Source: Bacillota bacterium (GTDB taxonomy: Bacteria > Bacillota > Clostridia > Christensenellales > CAG-138). From it: a stretch of DNA of 64,000 nucleotides. A program made the position numbers and the translations under genes. Positions 1 through 9,286 of this stretch are shown one piece after another. Positions within the stretch are counted from its first letter, which is position 1, and each line of letters opens with the position of its first letter. The notes below the pieces were generated by a model that saw only the letters and a list, made by a program, of their open reading frames with translations, was not told where the DNA came from and did not search any database. Where the stretch lies: the NCBI GenBank assembly GCA_023400985.1, contig JAEXEN010000038.1, positions 62,001 to 126,000 of the forward strand. Direction: 5' to 3'.

Positions 1-126
1 GCGATGCTGCAAATGGAGCTTTTGGGCCATTCCTTTTACATGTTCACCAACGGCGAAACCGGTCAGGTCAACGTGATCTATCAGCGCAAGGACGGCAACT
101 ACGGCCTTATCGAGCCGGAGTATTGA
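1..126 (+). CDS. hpf: Ribosome hibernation promoting factor, long form (C-terminal end only)
   Basis: Only the last 41 codons are present; the start lies upstream of the window. The visible peptide reads LLGHSFYMFTNGETGQ, then VNVIYQRKDGNYGLIEPEY. This is the typical end of the C-terminal dimerisation domain of long HPF/RaiA proteins (pattern GH.F..F.N..TG..NV.Y.RKDG.YGLIEP). In long-form HPF this domain joins two 70S ribosomes into inactive 100S dimers in stationary phase. A strong hairpin terminator follows 27 bases after the stop. The family call is secure from this signature; the N-terminal ribosome-binding domain cannot be seen. Confidence 0.9.
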   Translation, partial: AMLQMELLGHSFYMFTNGETGQVNVIYQRKDGNYGLIEPEY

Positions 127-151
127 GGATAGAATAATATAATAAAATACA

Positions 152-180
152 AAAAGGGCGCGTGGGCGCCCTTCTTGTAT
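152..180 (+). terminator. Rho-independent terminator after hpf
   Basis: An 8-bp stem AAGGGCGC (154-161) / GCGCCCTT (166-173) with loop GTGG is followed by a T-rich tail. It is preceded by an A-rich run, so it may act in both directions and also end the converging EAL/GGDEF gene. Confidence 0.8.
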
Positions 181-200
181 CTATTTAATAACAACAGAGC

Positions 201-1967
201 TTATAAGATAATGTACGCGCTGCCGTGCATCAACTTGCATTCCTTCTTGACGCGGCTCGCCTCCGCGCCGAGCGAATAAATATCGAAGCTCTTTTCCGCG
301 TTCACGGTGATGCCTGCGATGGAGATCGAAAGCAGCGGAAACTGCTCCACGCAGCCCTGACGGTTCTTGCTGATGATATAGCCGTTTTCCATATCCACGG
401 TGTTGTAGAAGGAGCGCAAAGAACTGCCGAAGGTCTCGATCGTTTTTAAACAAACCGTATCCGCGATCTCCGGTTCCACGATCGAAACAAAGTCATCGCC
501 GCCAACATGCCCGAGAAACGTGGTTTCCGGCACGATGGAGCGGATGGTTTGCGCGAGATATTTGATGACGCGATCGCCGTTTTCAAACCCGTACGCGTCG
601 TTGTAGGCCTTGAAAAAATCGATATCGAAGTAAAGGACGATGTGCGGCGCGCTGTCGCTGAGCGAATCGATCAGCGCCTTTTCTATGAGCATGTTGCCGG
701 GCAGCGCCGTAAGCGGGTTTAATTGGCGCGCGTTACTGACTTCCACCTCGATGGTTTTGTTCAAAAGCGTTTTGATGGTGACGATGCCTGAATATTTTCC
801 GTCGCGCGTAACCGTGATAAAATCGTACACCTGGTCGTCTCTGCGCGCCATGGCGAGGCTTCCCGCAAGCGTTACGGACACGTTGTACTCAAGCGACAAA
901 AAGTCCTTGTCCATAATGGAGGATACCGCTTTTTTGGAATAGAGGCTGTATCCGTAAACGCCCGCCACGGCGCTGTTGAGGTCGTTGCGCGTCACGATGC
1001 CGAGCACTTGCTCGCTGTTCGTCACGCAGAAGCCGGGCATGTCCGGCAGCCGCTGAAGCATGGCGTAGGCGTCCTGTACCGTGACGGATTCGTTGACCGA
1101 CGGGGTAGGCATGGATAGGTTGCCGATGTAAACGTCCGAAAGGCTGTAGCGGTACAGATGGTTTTTTTTAAAGTTGATCTCCACGATGTTGTCGGCCACG
1201 CCGTCATTCAGGCTCCCCATCTTCGCATCGGGCCGCTTGATGTAAAACCCCTGCCCGTAATGCACGCCGATGTGGATGAGCGTTTCAAGCTCGGCAAGCG
1301 TCTCAATGCCTTCCGCGATCAAAAATGTGCCCGTGATCTTTGCAAACTCCTGCATGCTTCTTACGAGCGCCTGCTTCACGGTGTCGCGGTCGATGCCTCG
1401 GATGAGCTGCATGTCGAGCTTTAAAAAATGCGGATGCAGGTCGGAGATGAGGTTGAGGCCGGAATAGCCCGCACCCGCGTCGTCGATGGCGATCTTGTAA
1501 TGCTGGCGCTTGTAATAGTTGATGATCTGCTTGAATTCCGCGATGTCGCTCACAGCGCTTCGTTCGGTGATCTCAAAAATAACGCGGTCGGGATCTATGT
1601 TGAACTCGCAAAGATACTCTTTGGTAAAGCCGCGCTGAAAATTGACGTCCTCGATGACGCTCGGGGCTACGTTCAGAAAAAGGAAAGCGTCGCATTGCGA
1701 CTCTTTGAGCACGCAAAGCGCCTTGGTGCGGCAGAGCTTTTCAAGCTCCCATGTCGCCTTGTTTGCTTCCGCCACAGCAAAAAGCACGGCAGGGCTTTCC
1801 AAAGCGGTTCCCTTGGGACCGCGCGAGAGCGCCTCATAGCCGAGGATCGAGCCGTCGCGCAAAGAGACGATCGGCTGAAATACGGAGGAAATTTCGCCAT
1901 TTTGGACGATCTCCATAAGCTTTTCACGGTGGGAGAGAAGCGCTTGCTCATCGGGTAAGGTGCTCAT
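201..1967 (-). CDS. EAL-CBS-GGDEF cyclic-di-GMP signalling protein
   Basis: 588 aa with three parts. An EAL phosphodiesterase domain (about residues 15-260) has the YEAL signature (44-47), FEITER, DDAGAGYSG, KLD, EGIET and QGFYI. A pair of CBS repeats (about 285-400) follows. A GGDEF domain (about 420-588) has LTALPGN, DIDFFKAYND and an intact-looking GGDDF active-site loop. Both catalytic signatures are retained, so the protein could make and break c-di-GMP. The CBS pair probably senses an adenosine nucleotide (inference). There is no signal peptide or membrane segment, so it is cytoplasmic. The start at 1967 is preferred over an upstream ATG at 1997 because GAAAGGAAACC sits just before it. 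It is transcribed divergently from pth. Confidence 0.9.
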   Translation of the reverse strand: MSTLPDEQALLSHREKLMEIVQNGEISSVFQPIVSLRDGSILGYEALSRGPKGTALESPAVLFAVAEANKATWELEKLCRTKALCVLKESQCDAFLFLNVAPSVIEDVNFQRGFTKEYLCEFNIDPDRVIFEITERSAVSDIAEFKQIINYYKRQHYKIAIDDAGAGYSGLNLISDLHPHFLKLDMQLIRGIDRDTVKQALVRSMQEFAKITGTFLIAEGIETLAELETLIHIGVHYGQGFYIKRPDAKMGSLNDGVADNIVEINFKKNHLYRYSLSDVYIGNLSMPTPSVNESVTVQDAYAMLQRLPDMPGFCVTNSEQVLGIVTRNDLNSAVAGVYGYSLYSKKAVSSIMDKDFLSLEYNVSVTLAGSLAMARRDDQVYDFITVTRDGKYSGIVTIKTLLNKTIEVEVSNARQLNPLTALPGNMLIEKALIDSLSDSAPHIVLYFDIDFFKAYNDAYGFENGDRVIKYLAQTIRSIVPETTFLGHVGGDDFVSIVEPEIADTVCLKTIETFGSSLRSFYNTVDMENGYIISKNRQGCVEQFPLLSISIAGITVNAEKSFDIYSLGAEASRVKKECKLMHGSAYIIL

Positions 1968-2109
1968 AGGTTTCCTTTCATATACGGAAATTCTCAAATT
2001 TTTCCAATGTCATCATAGTGTATACGCATAAAACCCTGTCGAAAAAGGGGTAAAATGGGTGTTAAATTTTGCGGGACCTTTTGGGCGGCCGGAATTTTTA
2101 AAACGGGTG

Positions 2110-2138
2110 TTGTAACTTTTATGCGCGGAGGATATAAT
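2110..2138 (+). promoter_or_regulatory. Promoter of pth-mfd
   Basis: TTGTAA (2110-2115), a 17-bp spacer, then TATAAT (2133-2138). Transcription would start near 2145, which makes the ATG at 2155 an unlikely start and favours the ATG at 2206. Confidence 0.75.
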
Positions 2139-2205
2139 CAACCCTAGTACCCCCATGCAAAAAAAGCGCATGAGGGCATATGCGCGTGGAGGAAGCGAGG
2201 AAGCT

Positions 2206-2820
2206 ATGTTTATCGTGGCAGGCTTGGGGAACCCGGGGCGTGAATACGCTCGGACGAGGCATAACATCGGCTACATGACGCTCGATGTGCTCAGCGACCG
2301 CTTCGACATCGATATTCGCAGGCACAACTTTAAAGCGGTATTCGGCGAGGGGTATATGGGGGACCAAAAGGTGGTTTTAGCCAAGCCTGAAACCTACATG
2401 AACAACTCGGGCTTCTCCGTTATGGAGCTCATGAATTTTTATAAATGCGAGCACAGCGAGCTTATCGTCGTATACGACGACGTCGATCTAAAGCTCGGCA
2501 CCATCCGCATACGCGCGGGCGGAAGCTCGGGTACGCACAACGGCATGAAAAGCATTATCTATAGCCTCGGGTACGACGATTTCCCGCGCGTGCGCGTGGG
2601 GATCGGGCGTGCGGGGGAGAGGGAGAATCTCGTGGGCCTTGTTCTGGGCGCTCCGGGCAAGGAGGAAGCGGAAGAGCTTAAGGATGCCATAGGAAAGGCT
2701 GCGGACGCTGTGGAGCTCATCGTCTCCGGCCGGCTCAATAAAGCGCAGGAGCTCTTCAACGTAAGACCGAAAAAGGAAAGGCCCGCTGAGGAACAGGACG
2801 AGGCGGAAAAGGACCTATGA
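2206..2820 (+). CDS. pth: Peptidyl-tRNA hydrolase
   Basis: 204 aa. It cleaves the ester bond of peptidyl-tRNA released by stalled ribosomes and recycles the tRNA. The N terminus MFIVAGLGNPGREYARTRHN carries the substrate-binding Asn (N9) and catalytic His (H19). The later block YDDVDLKLGTIRIR with GGSSGTHNGMKSI contains the conserved Asp and the Asn-Gly-Lys tRNA-binding motif. Length is normal for bacterial Pth. An in-frame ATG at 2155 would add 17 residues but lacks a ribosome binding site; 2206 is preceded by GGAGG and GAGGAAGC. The stop overlaps the mfd start in an ATGA, so the two are translationally coupled, as in the B. subtilis spoVC-mfd neighbourhood. Confidence 0.96.
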   Translation: MFIVAGLGNPGREYARTRHNIGYMTLDVLSDRFDIDIRRHNFKAVFGEGYMGDQKVVLAKPETYMNNSGFSVMELMNFYKCEHSELIVVYDDVDLKLGTIRIRAGGSSGTHNGMKSIIYSLGYDDFPRVRVGIGRAGERENLVGLVLGAPGKEEAEELKDAIGKAADAVELIVSGRLNKAQELFNVRPKKERPAEEQDEAEKDL

Positions 2821-5800
2821 CGGCTGAACACCCGCTTTTATCGGCCCTGCCGGGCTATGCGGAATATGAAAGGCTTTTGGGTGCGCTCCTTAGTGGGGAG
2901 GGCGCTTTCAGCGTTTTTGGGCTCGGCGAGGCGCATAAGGCGCATATAAGCGCCGGGCTTTTTGCACATTCGAAAAAGAGCGTGCTTCTCGTGACCGCCA
3001 ACGAAAGCGCCGCGGCGCGGTTTTGTGCGGAGATGAGTGCTTTTACGCATGACGTATATCATTTCCCTGCGCGGGAGCTGCCGCTTGCCTCCAAGGGCTA
3101 TATCTCGTCGAGCGGCTTGAGCGCGCGCAGGGTCGAGGTGCTTTATTCCCTTTGCGAGGGGAAGCGCATGACGGTGGTCGCCTCCGCGGAGGCGCTCTTG
3201 CAACGGCTCGCGCCGCCCGAGGCTATGGCCGAGGCGTCCGAAACGCTCAAGGTCGGCGACCGCATCGAGCCGCGCGAACTTATGCAAAAGCTCGTGGAGG
3301 CGGGGTATGAGCGCGTGGAGCTTTGCGAGGGCAAGGGCCAGGCAGCCCTTCGCGGCGGTTATGCGGACGTTTTCCCCCTCACGCTTGAAAACCCCGTCCG
3401 CATCGAGTTTTTTGACGACGAGATCGATACCATGCGCGAGTACGACCCGCTCACGCAGCGCTCGCTCAATAATGTGGAAAGCGTTTTGCTCCCGCCCGCT
3501 GTGGAAACGCCGCTCGACTTAACCGCACGCGAACGCGGTTTAAAGATACTGTCCAAACGGCAAGGCTTTGATGAGGCATGCGAGGCGCTCAAAGAGGGCT
3601 TTACGCCGCGTGGAGCGGAGGCGCTGCTGCCTTTCTTTTATAAGGATGAGGTCACGCTCTTGGACTATTTCCCGTCCGGCTCCGTGATCTTAATGGACGA
3701 GCCGCCGCGCGTGGCTGAGACCGGTAAGATCGTCTACGATGAGTTTATCGAAAACGCGGGGCTTTTGCTCATGTCAAAAACCATTGAGCCGGAGCAGGCG
3801 GAGCTTTTGTGCGACCCGCAGACGATGCTCAAAAGGCTCGATACGCCGCGCACGGCCATGCTTTTTGCCTTCACGCGCACATTTGCGCCCATCTCCCCTA
3901 AAGGGCTGTTTCGCTTTGAAACGCGCCCCGCCGCCAAGTATTTGGGCGGCGAGGAACTTTTGAAGGAAGATATCGAGGCGTGGCGCAGGAATTCGGAAAC
4001 GGTGCTCGTCTACGCGGGCTCGCATTATAAACGCCTGCAGGATAGGCTCATGGACATGGGCGTGTTCGCGCCGAGCGCTGAAAGCCTCAGGCGCGATATC
4101 GTGCGGGGCGAGGTTTTGATCGTCGGCGAGTCCGTGGAAAAAGGCTTCTCCTATCCCGAAATCAAGCTCAACGTCATAAGCGAAGCGGAGCTTTACGGCG
4201 AAACGCCCAAGCGCGCCGCGATCCCCAAGCGCAAACGGCCGCAGCTCGCGTTCTCCGAGCTCAGTACAGGCGACCTCGTCGTGCACGAAACGCACGGCAT
4301 CGGGCGTTTTATAGGTGTACAGACGCTTCGCGTGGGCGACGTGGAGCGCGACTATCTGCATTTAAGCTATGCGGGCGGCGACAAGCTCTATATACCCACC
4401 GATCAGCTTGACCGCGTACAGAAATACATCGGCGGCGACGAAGGGGCGCAAAAGCTCTCGCGCCTCGGGAGCGGCGAGTGGCAGAAGACCGTGAGCCGCA
4501 CGCGCGAAAGCGTGAAGAAGCTCGCGTTCGACCTTGTGAAGCTTTACGGTGAGCGCTCCAAAAGAAAGGGCTTCCGCTTTTCCCTGGATACGGCGTGGCA
4601 GCAGCGCCTCGAGGAGAACTTCCCATACGAAGAAACGCCCGACCAGCTCACCGCCATCGCCGAGATCAAGCATGATATGGAAAGCGAGCGCGTGATGGAT
4701 AGGCTCCTTTGCGGCGACGTGGGCTACGGCAAGACCGAAGTCGCGCTTCGCGCCGCGTTCAAGGCCGTGATGGACAGCAAGCAAGCTGCGCTTTTGGTAC
4801 CCACGACCATTCTCGCGCAGCAGCATTTCAACACGCTTGCGGCAAGGTTTGCGGGCTTTCCCGTGCATGTCGCGCTGCTCTCGCGCTTTTTGAACCCCGC
4901 CCAGGAAAAGGAAACGTTAAAAAAGATAGAGTCCGGCGCCGTGGACGTGGTGGTAGGCACACACAAGCTCCTGTCGGGGGGCGTAAAGTTCAAGGACCTG
5001 GGGCTTTTGATCGTAGACGAGGAGCAGCGTTTCGGCGTGGGGCATAAGGAGCAGATCAAAAACCTCAAATCGAGCGTCGATGTGCTGACGCTTTCGGCCA
5101 CGCCCATCCCGCGCACGCTCCATATGTCCATGACGGGCATACGCGACATGAGCGTCATAGAAACGCCTCCCGAGCAGCGTTATCCCGTGCAGACCTATGT
5201 GATGGAGTATAACGACGCCGTCGTGCGCGAGGCGATCTTAAAGGAGCTCTCACGCGGCGGGCAGACGTATTTCGTATATAACCGCGTCAGGAACATGGAG
5301 CAGTTTGCGGAGTATTTAAGATCGCTCGTGCCGCAGGCGCGCATCGCCTACGCGCATGGACAGATGAGCGAGAGAACGCTCGAAAAGACGATGGTGGACT
5401 TTTTGGAGCAGCAGTACGACGTTCTCCTTTGCAGCACCATCATCGAGAGCGGGCTCGATATACAAAATGTGAACACCATTATCGTCTACGACGCTGACCA
5501 TATGGGGCTTTCGCAGCTTTACCAGCTTCGCGGGCGCGTAGGCCGCGGAGCGCGGCTCGGGTATGCGTATCTGACATTTCGCCGCAACAAGGTGCTGAGC
5601 GAGGTGGCCGAAAAGCGTTTGAACGCCATCCGCGAGTTCACGCAGTTCGGCTCCGGTTTCAAGATCGCCATGAAGGACCTCGAGATACGCGGCGCGGGCA
5701 ACCTTTTAGGACCCGAGCAGCACGGGCATATGGCGGCGGTCGGCTACGACCTTTACTGCAAGCTCATCGGCGACGCCGTGCGCGAGGCGAAGGGGGAGCC

Positions 5801-6266
5801 GGAAAAGCGCGAGGTTGAAACGGCGGTGGAAATACCTATCACGGCCTCCATCCCGCACGCATATATCGCCCGCGAGACCGATAGGCTCAACATGTACAAG
5901 CGCATCGCGCTTGTAGAGACGAGCGACGACATGCTCGACGTGCAGGATGAACTTATCGACCGCTACGGCGAGATACCGCAGGCGGTGCAGAACCTCCTTT
6001 TTATCGCAAAACTCAAGGCGGACGCCTCCAAGGCGTATGTTACGAAACTGAGCGTGAAGGAGGGGGAAGCGCGGCTCGTGATCGATGCGCGCGCGCCCAT
6101 GGATGTGACAAAACTTATGGCGCTTGTAGGGAAAACGCCGGGCGCGCAGCTTGTCAATTCCGACGAACCCGCGCTCGTGCTGCGCCGTAGAAACGCGGAC
6201 ATTTCGGCATTTTGCCGTGATTTGCCACAGTTTGTTTACACCCTTAAAGATTGCATCGAGGACTGA
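2817..6266 (+). CDS. mfd: Transcription-repair coupling factor
   Basis: 1149 aa, the full family length. Mfd displaces RNA polymerase stalled at DNA damage and recruits UvrAB. The N-terminal third is the UvrB-like region with a GGYADVFPL-type motif. The middle holds the RNAP-interaction domain (GDLVVHETHGIGRF, about residue 485). The translocase follows, with Walker A GDVGYGKTE (about 640), DEEQRFGVGHKE (Walker B) and TLSATPIPRTL. Motifs GLDIQNVNTIIV and QLYQLRGRVGR are present, and the C-terminal TRCF domain begins near EIPITASIPHAYI. It overlaps pth by 4 bases. Its stop codon lies inside the promoter of the next gene. Confidence 0.97.
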   Translation: MTAEHPLLSALPGYAEYERLLGALLSGEGAFSVFGLGEAHKAHISAGLFAHSKKSVLLVTANESAAARFCAEMSAFTHDVYHFPARELPLASKGYISSSGLSARRVEVLYSLCEGKRMTVVASAEALLQRLAPPEAMAEASETLKVGDRIEPRELMQKLVEAGYERVELCEGKGQAALRGGYADVFPLTLENPVRIEFFDDEIDTMREYDPLTQRSLNNVESVLLPPAVETPLDLTARERGLKILSKRQGFDEACEALKEGFTPRGAEALLPFFYKDEVTLLDYFPSGSVILMDEPPRVAETGKIVYDEFIENAGLLLMSKTIEPEQAELLCDPQTMLKRLDTPRTAMLFAFTRTFAPISPKGLFRFETRPAAKYLGGEELLKEDIEAWRRNSETVLVYAGSHYKRLQDRLMDMGVFAPSAESLRRDIVRGEVLIVGESVEKGFSYPEIKLNVISEAELYGETPKRAAIPKRKRPQLAFSELSTGDLVVHETHGIGRFIGVQTLRVGDVERDYLHLSYAGGDKLYIPTDQLDRVQKYIGGDEGAQKLSRLGSGEWQKTVSRTRESVKKLAFDLVKLYGERSKRKGFRFSLDTAWQQRLEENFPYEETPDQLTAIAEIKHDMESERVMDRLLCGDVGYGKTEVALRAAFKAVMDSKQAALLVPTTILAQQHFNTLAARFAGFPVHVALLSRFLNPAQEKETLKKIESGAVDVVVGTHKLLSGGVKFKDLGLLIVDEEQRFGVGHKEQIKNLKSSVDVLTLSATPIPRTLHMSMTGIRDMSVIETPPEQRYPVQTYVMEYNDAVVREAILKELSRGGQTYFVYNRVRNMEQFAEYLRSLVPQARIAYAHGQMSERTLEKTMVDFLEQQYDVLLCSTIIESGLDIQNVNTIIVYDADHMGLSQLYQLRGRVGRGARLGYAYLTFRRNKVLSEVAEKRLNAIREFTQFGSGFKIAMKDLEIRGAGNLLGPEQHGHMAAVGYDLYCKLIGDAVREAKGEPEKREVETAVEIPITASIPHAYIARETDRLNMYKRIALVETSDDMLDVQDELIDRYGEIPQAVQNLLFIAKLKADASKAYVTKLSVKEGEARLVIDARAPMDVTKLMALVGKTPGAQLVNSDEPALVLRRRNADISAFCRDLPQFVYTLKDCIED

Positions 6267-6278
6267 GCATGTTATAAT
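6251..6278 (+). promoter_or_regulatory. Promoter of the prsA-like gene, overlapping the mfd stop
   Basis: TTGCAT (6251-6256), 16-bp spacer, TATAAT (6273-6278). The mfd stop codon (6264-6266) lies in the spacer, so the foldase gene can be expressed independently of mfd. Confidence 0.65.
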
Positions 6279-6318
6279 GGATTGGCTGACTCTTAGAAAA
6301 TACAGTTGGGAGAATGTT

Positions 6319-7728
6319 ATGAAAAAATTTCTTGCGCTGCTGATCGCGGCGATCATGATCCTCGGTATCGCTGCGGGCTGCAGCCTTAAGGATGAACCGA
6401 ACGCGGACGATCCCGTGAATGCGGGCGATATCGCCGGCGACACACCCGTTGTGACGGTGGACGGCGAGGTGGTTTTGACCTGGGCCGATTATACGACTGA
6501 ATACAATACCTATAACGAGCAGTTTTACCAGTCCAGCGGCGCGTACCTCGAGGACGCCGGGTATGCCGATACCGCCGTTTCGGAGATCATCGACTTTTAC
6601 ACGGAGGACGCCGTGATCGCCTATCAGGCGAAAAAGCAGGGCGCCGACCAGCTTACGGAGGAGCAGCAAACCGAGCTGCAGGCCCAAATCGACGACCTTA
6701 TCAAAGGGTATGACGAATACTATCGCTCCCAGGCCGAAGAGGAAGCGGCCGACGACGCCTCGATCGACGTGGACGCCCGCGTTGACGAGCTTATCGCCGA
6801 AGAAGCTCAGTATTATACCGGCAAGGAAATGACCTATGACGAATTTATGGATTGGCTCAAAGATGCCGTCACCGATCAATTCGTCGGCGACCTTCTGAAA
6901 GGAAAGGCGCTGCAAGACGTCGTTGCCGGCGACGATTACGTGGAAACCTTTTACAATGACGAGCTTGCAAGCCAGACGGAGAGCTATGACGCTACTCCCG
7001 CCAATTATCTGAGCGACCAGGAAGCCTTTGAAACCGCGGTCGAAGGCGCTGTGCCCGTGCTGTACGTGCCCGAAGGCTATGCCCGCGTGATGGATATCCT
7101 CGTAGCCCCCACCGGAACTTTGCCCGATGATTACGATCAAAAGTTGACCGATATGAGCGACTTAAAAGAGGAGTACGGCCAGCTTGCCTTTGACGACGCT
7201 GCAAACGGAAACAGCGAAAACGCCGTGCGTATGGCGGAGATACTCACCGAGTATGCCGCGCTGAAGGCGGAGACCGATGCCGCGCATGATGAATATGTGC
7301 GCGAGGCGAAGGAAAAGATCGAGGCCGCCTATGCCGAACTGCAAGCGGGAACGCCGTTTGCCGATGTGCTCGCAAAATACACGGAAAACACGAAGTTTAC
7401 CGATAACGAAATATTTCGCCAGAAGGGCGCGCTTATGTACGCTTCCGGCAGCGACTGGTCCAATGCCGTGATCGAAGCGTTCAAGACCCTGTCTGTGGGG
7501 AGTTTCTCCGCAGTGCTTGAGGATGACGAAGGCTTCCACATCCTCTATTATGTGAGCGACGAGATACCGGGCGTCCGCCCCCTCTCCGACGTGACGGAAC
7601 TTATCCGCCCCGCCGCGACCGAGCAAAAAAAGAGCGAGGAATGGGATGCGCTCCTCACGGCATGGAAGGCCGATTCGAGCGTTGTGATCTATCAGGATCT
7701 CGTGTACGCGGTGAAGGCCGCCGGCTGA
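6319..7728 (+). CDS. prsA: PrsA/SurA-like peptidyl-prolyl isomerase lipoprotein
   Basis: 469 aa. The N terminus MKKFLALLIAAIMILGIAAGC is a type II signal peptide with lipobox GIAAGC, so the protein is anchored outside the membrane. A SurA_N-like helical region (about 45-250) is followed by a parvulin (PPIC) domain (about 340-440). The latter has GTPFADVLAKYTE and ends with DDEGFHILYYVSDEIPGV, the usual F/G-H/F-H-I-L core. The role is folding of secreted proteins. The start was chosen for ATGAAAAAA after TTGGGAG; upstream in-frame codons would spoil the signal peptide. The protein is acidic and longer than the roughly 300-aa Bacillus PrsA, so the exact subfamily is uncertain. Confidence 0.85.
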   Translation: MKKFLALLIAAIMILGIAAGCSLKDEPNADDPVNAGDIAGDTPVVTVDGEVVLTWADYTTEYNTYNEQFYQSSGAYLEDAGYADTAVSEIIDFYTEDAVIAYQAKKQGADQLTEEQQTELQAQIDDLIKGYDEYYRSQAEEEAADDASIDVDARVDELIAEEAQYYTGKEMTYDEFMDWLKDAVTDQFVGDLLKGKALQDVVAGDDYVETFYNDELASQTESYDATPANYLSDQEAFETAVEGAVPVLYVPEGYARVMDILVAPTGTLPDDYDQKLTDMSDLKEEYGQLAFDDAANGNSENAVRMAEILTEYAALKAETDAAHDEYVREAKEKIEAAYAELQAGTPFADVLAKYTENTKFTDNEIFRQKGALMYASGSDWSNAVIEAFKTLSVGSFSAVLEDDEGFHILYYVSDEIPGVRPLSDVTELIRPAATEQKKSEEWDALLTAWKADSSVVIYQDLVYAVKAAG

Positions 7729-7745
7729 GTTTGAAGAAAGTATAA

Positions 7746-7794
7746 AAAGCATGAAGGCGGCTTTGCCCGCAAAGCCGCCTTCATGCTTTCTTTT
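7746..7794 (+). terminator. Strong Rho-independent terminator after the prsA-like gene
   Basis: A perfect 20-bp stem (7746-7765 with 7770-7789) has a CCCG tetraloop, followed by CTTTT. It separates the foldase gene from rqcP. Confidence 0.95.
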
Positions 7795-7857
7795 ATTGAA
7801 AAGGCATAGTAAAATAAGGAAAAGCCCGTAAAGCCGAAACGGAGGATACAGACATAT

Positions 7858-8106
7858 ATGAGACTGGATAAATACCTCAAGGTGTCGCGCATCATCAAAC
7901 GCCGTACCGTAGCAAACGAGGTCAGCTCGCTCGGGCGCGTGAATATCAACGGCAAAGAAGCCAAGCCGAGCTCCGATGTGAAGGAAGGCGATGTGCTCGA
8001 TATCTTGATGGGCGGCAAGCATCTGGACGTAAAGGTTTTAAGCGTCCGCGAGACCGCCTCCAAGGCGGACGCCTCCGATATGTACCAAGTCATCGGGGAG
8101 GGTTGA
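7858..8106 (+). CDS. rqcP: RqcP/YabO-type S4-domain RNA-binding protein
   Basis: 82 aa consisting of a single S4 domain (MRLDKYLKVSRIIKRRTVANE, residues 1-21, then GRVNINGKEAKPS). In B. subtilis YabO/RqcP works with RqcH to add C-terminal alanine tails to stalled nascent chains on 50S subunits. Synteny supports the call: yabO lies close to mfd and yabN in Bacillus, and both occur in this window. The ribosome binding site is GGAGGATACAGACAT. The heat-shock protein Hsp15 shares the fold, but this is the usual Firmicute form. Confidence 0.88.
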   Translation: MRLDKYLKVSRIIKRRTVANEVSSLGRVNINGKEAKPSSDVKEGDVLDILMGGKHLDVKVLSVRETASKADASDMYQVIGEG

Positions 8107-8109
8107 CGA

Positions 8110-9240
8110 TTGAACGTAGCATGTGTTCTTCTCGCGGCGGGGAACTCCGAGCGCATGGGCGAAAACAAGCTGACGCTCTCCTTCAACGGACAAACGCCGC
8201 TTGCTCTTTGTGCGGATGCCTTTTTTACCGCGGAGAAAGAGCTTTATAAAATGGCAATCGCCGTAGGAACGTCCACACGCGCCCAAGGGGAACGCCTCAG
8301 GGCGCGTTACGGCGAGCGCGTGGTGCTGGTGGAGGGCGGTTCCACCCGCGCGCAATCGGTCTATAACGCCTTAAGGGCGCTTGACGGCGCGGAGGTGGTG
8401 GCCATCCACGATGCGGCGCGCTGCCTTGTAACGCCCGCGGTAATCAAGGAAAGCATCAAAAGCGCCGTTAGCTGCGGCAGCGGCGTGGCGGGCATCCCGG
8501 CGCGGGATACGGTGCGCCTCGCGGGCAACGGCATACTCGACAGAAGCCGCGTGATCTTGGCGCAAACACCGCAGAGCTTTCGTTACGACCGCATCTTTGC
8601 GGCGTATCAAAAGGCGTTCGAGGAAGGTTACGAGGCCACGGACGATCTCGCGCTGTACGAGAGGATGGGGTATACCGGCGTATTTACGGGCGGCAGCATA
8701 TTGAACCAAAAGCTTACCTACCCATCTGACATGCCCATGTTTGATGCGGTGCTCGGTACCACGCAGCGCGTGGGCTTTGGCGAGGATACGCACAGGCTTG
8801 CCGAGGGCCGCGCGCTCATACTGGGCGGCGTGCAGATACCCTACAAGCTCGGCCTCTACGGCCATTCGGACGCGGACGCGCTGACCCACGCCGTCATAGA
8901 CGCGCTCCTCGGCGCGGCGGCGCTCGGCGACATCGGCCGCCATTTTCCGGATACGGACGAGGGCTATAAAGACATTTCCTCTTTGATCCTTTTGGAGCAC
9001 ACGGCGGCGCTCCTTGAGCGCGCCGGCTACCGCACGGTAAATATCGACGCGACGGTAATCGCGCAGGAACCAAAGCTGTTTCCCTATATAAGCGAAATGC
9101 GCGCAAAGCTCGCGCGCGCTCTTAACATAGACACCGCGCTCGTGAGCGTTAAAGCCACCACGCCGGAACATCTTGGGCCCGAGGGAAGGCTCGAGGGGAT
9201 CACGGCAAGGTGCATTTGCGCGATCAAGTCGGCGCCGTAA
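8110..9240 (+). CDS. ispDF: Bifunctional MEP-pathway enzyme IspD-IspF
   Basis: 376 aa fusion. Residues 1 to about 215 are 2-C-methyl-D-erythritol 4-phosphate cytidylyltransferase (LLAAGNSERMGENK, HDAARCLVTP, QTPQSFRYD, TDDLALYE). Residues about 218-376 are MECDP synthase (GFGEDTHRL and GHSDADALTHAVIDALLGAA supply zinc ligands; GDIGRHFPDTD). The two catalyse non-consecutive steps of isoprenoid precursor synthesis. Fused IspDF is known from other bacteria. The start is a TTG at 8110 behind GGGGAGGG, three bases after the rqcP stop. IspD normally begins right at this position relative to its LLAAG motif. Confidence 0.95.
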   Translation: MNVACVLLAAGNSERMGENKLTLSFNGQTPLALCADAFFTAEKELYKMAIAVGTSTRAQGERLRARYGERVVLVEGGSTRAQSVYNALRALDGAEVVAIHDAARCLVTPAVIKESIKSAVSCGSGVAGIPARDTVRLAGNGILDRSRVILAQTPQSFRYDRIFAAYQKAFEEGYEATDDLALYERMGYTGVFTGGSILNQKLTYPSDMPMFDAVLGTTQRVGFGEDTHRLAEGRALILGGVQIPYKLGLYGHSDADALTHAVIDALLGAAALGDIGRHFPDTDEGYKDISSLILLEHTAALLERAGYRTVNIDATVIAQEPKLFPYISEMRAKLARALNIDTALVSVKATTPEHLGPEGRLEGITARCICAIKSAP

Positions 9241-9241
9241 A

Positions 9242-9264
9242 GGCGGGATGATTTTCATCCCGCC
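9242..9264. terminator. Hairpin between ispDF and the converging small lipoprotein gene
   Basis: A perfect 10-bp stem GGCGGGATGA / TCATCCCGCC has loop TTT and sits immediately after the ispDF stop. The tail is only weakly T-rich (CTACCTTATCC). Confidence 0.6.
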
Positions 9265-9286
9265 CTACCTTATCCTATAATCCGGA

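Noticed and set aside
2155..2205. Upstream ATG as the pth start
   Set aside because: Only about 10 bases after the predicted transcription start and without a ribosome binding site; Pth proteins start at the MFIVAGLGNPG position.
6244..7140. 298-aa minus-strand ORF
   Set aside because: Antisense shadow of the prsA-like gene, which has signal peptide, lipobox and PPIC domain.
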